A stretch of 64,000 nucleotides of DNA from Stropharia rugosoannulata (taxonomy: Eukaryota > Basidiomycota > Agaricomycetes > Agaricales > Strophariaceae), in contig JANCIK010000002.1 of assembly GCA_028532985.1 (NCBI GenBank), positions 4,030,001 to 4,094,000 on the forward strand, written 5' to 3'. The position numbers and the translations under genes are program-made. The notes under the pieces are model-generated. The model did no database searches. It saw only the letters and a program-made list of their open reading frames with translations, and was not told where the DNA came from. This document shows positions 47,630 to 58,600 of the stretch, piece by piece (position 1 is the first letter of the stretch; the number at the start of each line of letters is the position of its first letter).

Positions 47630-47941
47630 TTATTCGCTGTCTTGCTTTTTGGACTTCCATAGCCCCCGCAATGCTCTCCAACTTTTTTTTGTCTCTATAA
47701 CCGTGTTCTTGCGCTCTTCACCTGTGAGAGGGCTTTCTTCCAACCAGAGCGGGTAAAAGCGGGTAACGTATAATATTGTACCTTGACGGCGTGCACACGC
47801 CGAGCCATCAAGATGCCAAAACATGCTGGTTGGTGGCAGTTGGTGGCTTACCTGATCCGTGACTATCGCATTAAGCGATAATGCCAAGACATATGTTAGA
47901 ACACCAAAAGCAGTCGCTTCGAGCACGGATCGCGGTCCCAT
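47630..47941 (-). CDS. Possible small membrane protein
   Basis: A 103-codon frame starts with MGPRSVLEATAFGVLTYVLALSLNA, a likely signal or membrane segment, and ends in a charged stretch (EERKNTVIETKKSWRALRG) with KSKKQDSE at the end, which has the feel of real coding sequence. No family is recognised. An internal GTAAG at the codon for VTDQ might mark an intron, but no acceptor restores the downstream frame. It could be a real small gene or one exon. Confidence 0.35.
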   Translation of the reverse strand: MGPRSVLEATAFGVLTYVLALSLNAIVTDQVSHQLPPTSMFWHLDGSACARRQGTILYVTRFYPLWLEESPLTGEERKNTVIETKKSWRALRGLWKSKKQDSE

Positions 47942-50685
47942 TGACGGCCGACGCTGCTAGTGGCGACCTACAAATAACTTGCGGTATGTATTGACCGCCA
48001 GCATTTTTGAAGGTCTTTGTAACTGTTCTTTCAAGCCCTAATAGATTACAATCACGGAGACGCTGGGATCACTAGTTTTGACCAAGTCTTGACTCTTATG
48101 CAGTCTAATGCGTGACTTCCACGCGGCTAACACCTGGTTCCCTTTTTACACCTTAGGGGCTCAGTCTACTTTACGTATGTCCTTATTCTTATGACCTTCA
48201 AGTTGACCGTGCCTCATTGGAAAGGCAGACGAATGTTAAAGTCAAGGAGCAGTACAAGTTCATGTTTGTGCGCAACGCCTTTCCTCCCCAGGGTAATGTT
48301 TTATGTTTGTCAAGCATCAATCAAGAATAAAACATCGATCTATAATTAAGGCATAGAGAGTACTAAAAATGATAAAAGAAATTGGTTCCATCCACAATTT
48401 CACCTGTTATTCCATGAAGCTATGGGGATGAGACCAGAAGGGTGAAATACCTCACGTTAAGCCCATTCCATCGGACCTTCAAGATCATCGGCTATACCTT
48501 CTTAGTTTTCCACCATCACCAGCTCCGTATAAAGCTTGAATAAATAGCGGCTGTCGATGCTATTTGTGTTTATAGTTCTTCGCTTTTGCATAAGGTTCAT
48601 CATACGACTAGTATTTTGTTTAAACATGATTTTTATCGGTTTCTATCCTTGCGGTTAAACATATGAGCAACAGACCTGTACTTACCTGTATGCGCTGATC
48701 TTCTAGTCCGTCCAGTGTTTATATGTAAATAATAATAAAAAGAGAAAAAAAAATATGTGCAACAATCTTGATAAATTATATACAGTACATATGTTTCAAA
48801 GGCAGCTAAACGGTAATGTGAAGGTAGACTAGTCACTATTATGCATGTTCGTAGTTATGCAGACTGACAGATTCAATAGCACGATTGGCAGTGGTACGCA
48901 TACATAGTACATCCGTCATCCCACGTCAAAGAGTGGCAATAAGATGTCAGGTATGATACACTACATAGTGATAAAGTATGACAGTGGGCGCTACATATGT
49001 ACAAAGTAAGTGCCTGACGTCCATCGCCAAGACCGAGTCACTCAAGGTCAAGTTCTGAGATTTATACATATGTAGCTCAATGAGCCTGTTATTTCCTGCT
49101 GTGCCCACCATTCTGTCTGAGTGGATTTATAGAGATTAAATTAGGACCATCGCTCAGACACGTTAGTGTCTTCCAGTAGTACCTACTACCCTGGAGCATG
49201 TATGATGTATTTACTACTCCAAAGTACTACGTTATCACTACTGGCTTCCTCGTTAACTACTATCACTAGAGTACATAGTCGTAGGTAGTATCTAATGCTA
49301 CAAAGAATTATTGATGATATTGGTGCTACCACAGGCTCTGAATAAGTTGCTGATACATCAAGTAATTTATCACCTCCAAGTTAGGAACTTGCTGAGCGCT
49401 TCGTAGGCTTTGACCTAGTAAAAGGAAGCACCGGACCGGTGCACAAGACTCCGCTTGGACCGGCTCACTCCGATAGATGTGGCCGTTGTGTGGACGTGTA
49501 ACTACATGTGCGTTATGTACTCTTTGCTATTACGAAAACATATACTCGCCAAAAAAAAATCAGGCAGAACCAAAGCTAATCAAGCTTGGGATAATGTCAA
49601 TTTCAAGCTGTTTAAACTCAAAGGCACTGATTTCAACTTTAGCGGACTTGCTGGTGTCTTTAACCCAAGTTTCTAATCCATAATGCTCACTACAGTGATT
49701 AAGCCATGATCTAGAACGGGTAAAACTCAAGTTTGGCTATAGACATGTTACACGGAGCGATTGCAGGTGTCATATTATTGACGCATCTGACACCTCAGAC
49801 ATAGAGTATATTATCCACCTTGAAGTCTACAAATTTACCTCCAACCAATGTTCACGTTACTCAACCAGAGCCCTAAAGTTGAAGTGCCAAGCTTGAAGGT
49901 GGAGCTGCCTTCCTGGAGTCAACCTGGAGTCCCCAAAGTTGAAGTAGCGCTCTCCAATAGTTGTTTGAGGAAGAGAAGGAGTGCGCATGCATATGTTGTC
50001 AGTGTATAGATTATTCTAGCCTTTTTGGTCCTAGCAACGTCATACGCTCCTAAATGACACGACATATATGAAATTAATTCACGGGTATGTATACGGACAG
50101 TCGGTACGTTGGGGGATCTGATACCTGCCGCTTCGGAGACCGTATGGGCAGAGGTCATATCTAGGATCACTGCAAGACTCATAGTAGGGCTTGTTCTGTG
50201 AGTATTGAGTATCAAGCTGATTTTTATATGCAGTTCATGACCTTGCAATCACCTTGTATGAGCGATGAATTCAGCATCGAGCAATGTTAGAGCAATGTCC
50301 TGATTGTGTCCTGAAAGGCTGAAGCACGGTGGCAGGCGCTTCGCTCCTTCGATCGTACGGTTTTATTTTAACTTCTTTTAACCTTTGCCTAATTCCTTTG
50401 CCTTTGCTTTGCATTTGCTCTGCCTTTGCTCTACCTCCGTATTTATGCTCGATTTATGCTCGATTTATGCGCGTAGTAGTTAAGTTCTCAGATATATATA
50501 TATATATACATTATGTAATATTTGTTTGATGATTAGCTAATACTTAGAGACACCACGCCGTGGAAGCATGTCAACCTCCAACTTTCCCTCAACGACCACC
50601 ACGATCCCCTCCGGCTGTCTGCAACTGGTTTTCATTGTGTTTCATACTCTGCAACCAACTTATACGCCAGATAATCCCGTCGAAA
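47942..50685. other. 2.7-kb stretch without supported gene
   Basis: Short frames only. The part from 48.3 to 49.4 kb is AT-rich. Near 50.3-50.5 kb a pyrimidine-rich stretch with repeated tttgc[ct]t words (cctttgc, gcatttgc, gcctttgc) precedes a TA microsatellite and the gene at 50.7 kb, and is probably its promoter or leader. Confidence 0.45.
50492..50509. repeat. TA dinucleotide microsatellite
   Basis: About nine TA units in a row lie roughly 180 bp before the start codon of the next gene. Confidence 0.8.
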
Positions 50686-52270
50686 ATGCCCCAAATATAC
50701 TCATATGAGCAACAAAGTCATAGGTCGCGGTCAGGGTCCTCCGCTTCTTCCGCGAGCTCTAGCTCGTCATCATCTACGAGTTCCTTGAGACCCACCATGG
50801 ACGCTGACGACTCAATTGTTCTATCTGATATACTACGGACCGGGGAAGCCTCACGTCTGCGGAGAAGAGGTGCCATGCGGATTGACCACAGCACGACGAC
50901 AAATTCTGCTGGAATGGTGACACGGAACATCGTGCTAGTCGACAGACCCAACTGGGACTCAGACGTCGATCTCGACACCATTCTACAGCCAGACATCCAC
51001 CTCGGCCGGACGGCAGCATCAATGCGCAATTCACGCAGACGCCAAAGGTCGCGCCGATACGGCCCCTACATTACAGGCGGAAGCGAGCAGCAGGATAGTA
51101 CCGATGAGAAATTGTACACGCTCGTATGTGGTGCGGAGACAGCTGCCTATGCGGCCGGAGACGGTGAAGCGTTCAAACCTTCAATTTTGCCACTGTATCC
51201 TCCACCCCACACAGCTAAGTCAAAGGAGACGACGCGAAGCACCGGTTGCGGCGCTATAATCCATTTGCGTGGCTCCCCACGCCCCCGAGTGGGTGTTTGG
51301 TCGGCATACGGAGCTGCTTCAGATGAAGTCGTACCACTTGACGCTAACTACTTCGACGCCCGTGAGGCAGCCAAGATCGTGCGCAGCAAATGCGGCTGCG
51401 TTAGTGAAGGTATTGGTTGTGGAATTTGGTGCGGCTCAATGTCCTTTCCTTCGTGCTCGTTAAATCTGACTTCATTTTCTCAGTGGTAATCCGTTAGGCA
51501 CGAGATATACACCGTGCCGTTCAGCTGCAGACAGCTTTTTCTCCGCTCGAACTACGGACAAGGCGCGGTTGCGCGGCCCTGAAGGCCCGCAGTATTGGCA
51601 TGGGTCGACCTCGCAGAAGACCTCAGATCATACGGTGTTTACATTCTTTGCTGATGCTGTGACTTCTACACCATCATACGACTTCCCCCCGCCAAAACCA
51701 AACACGCGCCATCCCCTGCACTCGAACACACCGACCACTGCCTTTGATACGAACTACTACGGTGACGACGTTTTCACAGACGACGATGGGGACCTATATC
51801 CCCTGCCAGGTGAATGGTCATCTGATCTTGCAGCCCTGGAGACTGCCGTCCCTAGTCCCTCGAACATCATCCTTGACCGTTTCTCGGCTTCGTCGCCTAC
51901 TCCGCAGTCTGACGGAGAGGATGTCCCACAAGTGGCTCCTTGGAGCAGCGGCACCCCTGCTCGCGCACACACATATTTACGCCCCCGTCGCCCACGACTG
52001 CACACATCGTCTACTGTATACGAAGGACCCCCGTACTCCTCGTATTCACCCCCCGTGTCATTTTACCAGCAACAAGTGATCGGGGCCTGGGAGCGCGAGC
52101 GTGAGAGGGAACGCGAGAATGACAGACGCCGGCCCAGAGCATTTGATCCGGACGGCGAATCTGTTGTTTGGGGAGTTGTAGACCCAGAGAGCGCGAGTGG
52201 AGCGGCCGATACGCAGGAACCAGGATCGCCCGACAAGGCAAACGAGCGCTTTTTGTTCCCGGAGCGGTGA
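50686..52270 (+). CDS. Conserved basidiomycete protein with Cys-rich motif
   Basis: Two exons (50686-51428 and 51484-52270) give 509 residues. The N-terminus is Ser-rich (a run of Ser near residue 25) and followed by basic stretches (RRGAMRIDH, SRRRQRSRRYG). In the middle, spanning the intron, lie closely spaced cysteines: STGCGA, then KCGCVSEGIGC and, after splicing, CGNPLGTRYTPC. This resembles a small zinc-binding module that recurs in mushroom hypothetical proteins. The C-terminal half is Pro/Ser/Asp-rich with a Glu/Arg run (ERERERERE) and looks disordered. No membrane helix or enzyme motif is present. The upstream ATG at 50560 is in frame, but the stretch after 50686 is the more typical start. 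The role is unknown; a regulatory or scaffold protein seems likely. Confidence 0.7.
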
Positions 52271-53487
52271 GCTGCTATTTGGGCTAATTATTCCTCACTG
52301 CGTCGAGCACATGGTTCTTTTTCTGTGTTCTGACCGCTGTCGCCTTTTCCAACGGTATACATGCCTTCGTTTTTTTCTCCCGGTCTAGACCCGTTCAACA
52401 CCACCGTTATTGTCGGGCAGTTATTACTTCGACACTCCTCCTTGCCGTCCCTGTTTTTCGATCAGCGTCTGTTGTTCCTCAGAACAGATTGCCTTATGTT
52501 CCTGGTTTCTCTTCTCTGATTCTCATCCTATGTCCCCGCCTTATTATGACTATAATTTTTGTTTGCATTGCTTTCCTGTGACGTTCCTATTCATTATCAT
52601 TTAATGCTTTTCCATGTCCCCTTCATCTGTCTGTCTATCTATTTATTGTATACGCTACGACGCCGCGTACCGCTCAGCACGCCGCTGTCCATGACTTAAC
52701 ATGATTTTGCCTAAACCATTTTTATACACACGTACATTCAACACTTTATACACTTTCCCATACTCATCACCTTTTGTATCTATATCACAATTACACGACA
52801 GTGTTTCGACTTTTCGTGATCCTCATTCAACCTGGCATTCGCTTTTCATAACTTCTCCAAATCCAATTTCCTGTGCACTGGAATGATGACCGTTTGAAAC
52901 CTCCTTCCTATTTCCTCTCCTACATTCTTTTTTTCCCCAGGTTGATTGGTAATTCCCTGGACAAATGTTTAACGTTTACGCGTAAGCGTTACCCTCATTA
53001 TTTAACTTTGTACTGCAGAATTTCAATCTTTCACTCTGCAATTTCAAAAGAGTGAATCTTTGTGATCAAATATCCGGTCCGTCGGTCCGACCCTGCGTGA
53101 ATGGTTTCGTGCTCGATTTCTCTCGCCTTGAATTAGATTCAATATTCAATCCACGACCTTGTTTTTAGCAGTAACTAGCAATGCCTTCTATACGGGCTAA
53201 TGTACTGTAAGTAATGCACTGGCAAAGCCTGGGAGACTTACGGTCTAAACAATATCTCACATATACTGGTAGTCCAGCAGTAAGTGTTTGAGCACTGACT
53301 ACATGTACTTAGCAGTAAGATGGCCGCGTGCATACTCTCAAAGGGATGGATAAATTGGCATGCCCTTCGAGGTCACTGCATGTTCGTCTATGTTGTTGTC
53401 TGTTTCTCGCGTTTATTTTTGCTCACTTTCCTGCATGTCCAGCTCACGCTTCGATTACTAACCATGTAAAACGAGATAAATAAATTT
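52271..53487. other. Pyrimidine-rich intergenic sequence
   Basis: The plus strand is strongly T- and C-rich from 52.3 to 53.05 kb and rich in stops. This probably contains the long 3' untranslated part of the preceding gene. No gene is seen before the P450 stop codon. Confidence 0.5.
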
Positions 53488-55637
53488 TCAGCTAGTACAC
53501 TCGGCTACGAGCCTCTCATGTATACTACTGCGAGGAGTTATAGAGCACGCGTAGTCTTCTTTGTGCCTAGCAAGCCCCTGATGTTAGTGATCACAATTGA
53601 CGATCGACACTACAAACTCACAAAAACAAGCCCTTGCTGTGGTATACATCATTCAAAGGGATTTCACTGCCATGTGTATCCTTTGATTTACTTATGGTAA
53701 AGCAGGCAAGCGAGGAGGCCATCATAAACCACGACTAAGTTTTGTTAGTCAAATGGCCGATGGTAAGAACCTAGTGCTTACAATCGAACTAGCGAGTGCT
53801 TTCCCTGCACATATTCTGTAGTTCAAGGCGTCATCAGTCTTCAGATATCTATAGTCAGCCACGATAACCAAACATACCGTCTCCCAAAGCCATATGCCAG
53901 AATTCGGGAGTCGTCGTTCAGTTCACCCTTCAAATCAAGAAATCTCTCGGGCCTGAATACATGCGGATCTTCGTATACATCAGCGTCGTGTGTCATTGCC
54001 CTAAATACTATCACTAAATATTACCTGTAAAATTTTCAGGGAGAACTCACCATATGTTTGCATAAACAATAGTTCCTGTTTGTAATGGTAAAGAAGTAAG
54101 GTTTTCATTACATTTGTTAATCATAGGTGATCACTGCACCTTTGGGAATAAAGTACCCTTTGAAAATATCATCTTCGGATGAGGTATGGGCAATAGCCAA
54201 CGGAAACGACTGTGTCCAACGCATTAGTTCACGGTATATGGCTTCAATGTACGGAAGCGATGGTCGATCTTCGAACTGAGGCAGACGTCCTGTACCAACG
54301 ACCTGATCAATTTCTGCCTGGGCTTTCTTCTGAACTTCGGGGTGCTTCGCCATCAGATAAAAGAACGTTTTTGTTACGGCAATGGTCTGGATTTATGATG
54401 ACATACTCTGACGTGAGAACATCTCATGAGAACTTACAGTATCCGTAGCACCTTAATGCTCAACTGTAAGAAAAAATGTAAATGTAGTAAATCGTGTGCT
54501 TACCAGCATATGTAGTAAACGCGACATCTTCTATGGCACGCTCGTCTTCCTCCGAAGTTTCTGAGCTCCCTTGGTTTCCCTTCATGAAATCAACAACAAT
54601 AGACGACTCTGCAGTTCCATCTGACTGGATGATGGCATGATGCCAAGTCAATAAATTCAAGTTATCGTCATTGAACACATACCAGCGACTGTTGAACAAA
54701 TTTCTTTGCTGTCGATCTAAGAAATGCCGTTAACTTATTTGCCTCTCTCGCCAGTTTCAGTGACGTTATGGGGCCAGCGAGCCAGTGAGGAATATAGGCG
54801 AGGAATGGAAGAAAGTGGATTATTGTACCTTCGGGTGTAAGTAGAGATCCTCCAATGGCCAAACTGCGATCAGCCGCTTGAATTAGGGGATCATTGGTGC
54901 TGTTGACCTTGTATCCATACATAATATCCATTGCAATTGACACCGAGAGTCTTAAAGTAATCATTAATTATCGATTTAAGCGTCATGACATTGACAAAAA
55001 CTTAGGACCCACGTATGGTTATGTTCATGGAGCTGTTCGGGGCTTTCAAGCAGGTGTCGAAGGAAAGTGAATACTTTCTCTTGTAAAATCGGCTCATATT
55101 TCTGTGCAGCTTTTGCGTTGAAGTGCTGGCTGAATAGTTTTCTACATTTCCTCCAATAGTCGCTATAGCGAAATAAGGAGACCATGCCACCCCATCCAAC
55201 CCTATAAAACCAAGCATCTCATTTTTAATTGTCATATATATATAAAAGAGTACTTACAACTCTAGTACAGGTGTCTGTGGACGATCTGAGTAAAATCTGG
55301 CACGCCTGTCCATGAGTTCTTCCGCGTCTTCACGCTTATTAAGAACAAGAACGTGACTGCCGAATGCTGATGCAAAAAGTATGTCACCTAATTCTCATGA
55401 GTAGGATTGACTGATGCACAAATTCTTCATCTTACTATTATACTTTTTCCCCCATGCGATATAATCAGGGCCTTGTTCACGGATTGCGCGTATCTGCAGT
55501 AGGTTCCCTATTATGGGAAGCGGTTTAGGACCAGGAGGTAAAGGATAAATCTGTTTAGGCCGTAAGAAGCGGTTTAAGGCTCCCTTAACAATGAAGAACA
55601 GGAGAAATGATCCAAATAGCTGAATAGCTGAAATCAT
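53488..55637 (-). CDS. Cytochrome P450 monooxygenase, 12 exons
   Basis: A complete 514-residue P450 of the type annotated in fungi as O-methylsterigmatocystin oxidoreductase-like. Exons: 55436-55637, 55258-55387, 55013-55201, 54683-54950, 54504-54624, 54438-54451, 54140-54386, 54051-54075, 53878-54000, 53782-53815, 53622-53734 and 53488-53566. All phases agree. Hallmarks are an N-terminal anchor (AIQLFGSFLLFFIVKGAL), the hinge YPLPPGPKPLPIIGN, the C-helix YWRKCRKLF, the I-helix AGATDTT, which is built across a 14-nt exon, the K-helix ExxR in YRELMRW, the PERF motif VFRPERFLD, and the haem loop YGFGRRICAGKALA. The haem loop has Tyr where Phe is usual. The C-terminus ends SITPRSSIHERL, a common form. 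It should be an ER enzyme; its substrate is unknown. A TATA-like box lies 48-56 bp upstream. Confidence 0.9.
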
Positions 55638-55684
55638 GATAGAACTGGAAGGGCGTGGTGTTTATCTCATTGAACGATAAACTA

Positions 55685-55693
55685 CTTTATATA
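55685..55693 (-). promoter_or_regulatory. TATA box of the P450 gene
   Basis: TATATAAAG on the minus strand lies about 50 bp before the start codon at 55637. The call is by sequence and position only. Confidence 0.5.
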
Positions 55694-58600
55694 CATTAAA
55701 TGTTCTCGGCGGCGGAGGTTTAACACCTGATTTCCAGACGTATGCAAAGTCGGATAGGAGAAAATCTTGTATCTATGTCCCACATTCTGTCTGATTCGAT
55801 GCTTCCACGGACTAGAGAACAGTAGAATAAGTTGGAGTCTCACACTGCGCATGGAACGTAAATAGAATTTACATCGAAATGGAAGACAACCACAGAACAG
55901 AACATTTTTCAGCCTGCCTACCAAAAACACACGGCGCTACATGGCACATTGAAATGAATCCTACCAATGAGCAAAAAATTCACTCTCGGCTGCAACAATA
56001 ATAGTTGAGGACACGTCTTGAGGTGTAAACATCTGGATCACCTGGGAGCGAGTTTCCATAACAGAACCAGACATACTACCACGAGGAATGTGAGAGAATG
56101 ATTCAAAAATACCAGAAACACTTACCTTCCGTGGGTTGTAGCCGGAAGGGCTCACAATGTAAGACTTACTTGGGGTCCAAGAAGTTTGGGCCTCCAAGGT
56201 GGCCAACAGACCCATTTTGCAAAAAAAAAAGCCGTATCCCTGAATTAAAAGTACGTATTGACGAGCCTTGTGGTAGGTATGTTGGTAAGAGGCACGCAAC
56301 ACTGTTCATCCATCTGCAAGAAGCTGGCTACTACCGCAAATGATTACATGGTAGTATCTGCGTCCTGTCCTTGAAACCGTTTAGTACTAGTTATCCGTCC
56401 TCAACATGGTTAGTTAACAAGGAGTCGGTGAGAGTCTTTCATTGACAACGGGTAAGACTGTACACTGAGCAGCCAGAAGCAGCCGCCGAAGCAACCGTCA
56501 GATCAGATGAGTGCAAGTGACCGGCAATCCTAGCAATTCGACATCTGTAGGAGACACACGTAATACCTGTAAGCGAGAAGAATACGAGAAAGATAAAGCG
56601 TTTCATGCACCTGTACAGCACCACCGTGATAGGTAGTCTCACTCCCTCTCGTTACCTGGCTGTAGCGCCCTTTACCAAGCCTCGGGCATCAGACCTAATG
56701 CCCCGGAAAGGCCCTTGACGCTTCCCAGTAACTCTTCCTGCCGCTGCGCGTAGTATCGGCCCTCGGCTCTTCGAGATAACTTAAGCGATAGCAGTGTAAG
56801 AACGCCCTCGGAGGGCCCGCAAGTAATGTTAATGGAATCATAGAAGCGATAGCTGAGTGGCCTCTTTCCGCGTCCATTCCTCCTACTCCAATATCAAGAA
56901 GTAGTCTCACGCTCTAAACCATTCTTCCGCTGACAATGGCCCCTAAGGATTCCTGAGATTTGCCTTCATCATTGGGCCGTGATGTGTCGTGCATCGTCGA
57001 ATTGTCTGCCGCTTACCTATTTCCTCCAGCATTTCCATTCATCCAGCCTGTTTTCCTACATCGCGAGTATTGCTCCTAGTTTCTTCAGTTCTACACGTTC
57101 CGTTTCTGCCCATCGTGAGGATGTATAGTCGTATTCGGCGTCCAGGTCTGGCGGCTCCTTGACATCATCTCTCTTCAACGGCTCTTCTGCAGCAATAATG
57201 AATCAAGTTTCTGACCGCTTGAGCGCATATACTCACTTTTGTCTGCCTGCAATGTTTGACACCTTTCTGTTGAATGTCTTGTCATTAATATCAACTTGTA
57301 CTATCCTATTCCGCCTACCAAATCATCTATCATTGGCAACAGCCTGCCTCCGCCCACTAACCGTACAGGACTGCAGTGAGCGGGTGGGAATTGAGCGTCT
57401 TCGTACTTCGAGTTACGATCCACTGAGCAAAGCTGGGGAGTGGTGGCTCTTTACGAGAGAAGTATGAAGTGTTGTTGGCTGGGGAGTATGATCGTTGACT
57501 GCTGCCGGAGCTGGGGCGAGCGACGACGTGTAAGAACACTGGTAAGCATACACGACTGGCTAGATAGGCATATAGCTGTTCATTTCAGCGGTGCGGTCAA
57601 AGGATAGTACGGAAGAAGCGGTAGGGAAGATGGTTCGCAGTAGATCTGGGGCTAGCGGGCAACTGTGGAGTCGTACGCGCTGGAAGATCAGAGCTGCGGG
57701 ACCAAGCCATGTGCATTACTGATCGAGATCCTCTGACCGGTCTACAACAGAGAGTTGGGAAACATAAGGGAGTTGACTGTCATACTGAGCTCAAGGGCGT
57801 TGAGTAGCCGTGGAAGGCGAGGAATTTCACTGGAAGGTCCTAAAGATAAACATAGATGAAGGCAAATGAGCACTGCCACACGGTGAGGGGAATGAATGTA
57901 TGGCAAGTCTCTGTGGCTCGCAGGACAGGGAAGACTCAAGAGATGGGGGCGCATACCGGGAGAGGCCTTCTTGGCATTGAATTTCGTGTCAAGCGATTAG
58001 GCGGACGGAGACGGGCCCTTCTCTACCCTGCGTACGAATTGCCTTGTTACGTATACCTCTAGCCATGGCACGGTACGGCCCTCCTTTCCCTTTATCCGAA
58101 CCCCAACCCGCACATGACGCTTTGCCGTTGCGGTATATGCGTGTCAGTGAATATGTACATTTCATGCCGCATTTCTAGGTGGTTTATCTTCTCTGGCTCT
58201 CTCCTCGTTCCGCTTCTGTGTGATCGATGTACGTTGTCCCTCTTATGTATTATTTCTTGTATGGTTGATCTTTTCTAACCTATAAACGTGGATGTTCTGT
58301 GCTCTAACATGCACGGTAAGCTATATTTAGCTTTGGCACCCAGTCTACAGTCTGCTAAAATAGGAGACGGTACTTGTCAGTACTATATAAATCGGATAAA
58401 GATTCATTACGTAGTAATACACAGACCTTTTACGGACTTCAAAGTTGCCTGCTAAGGGGAGAGGCCTAATGGTTGGTTGGTTGACCGCAGTGAGCACTGC
58501 CACACCAACGATGTTCCCACGATGAAGAGTAGCTGCAAGTTTGCGGGACGCATCCACTGTCCCATGCTCGCCCTCGTCTCTGCTTGCTTCGCACTTTGAC

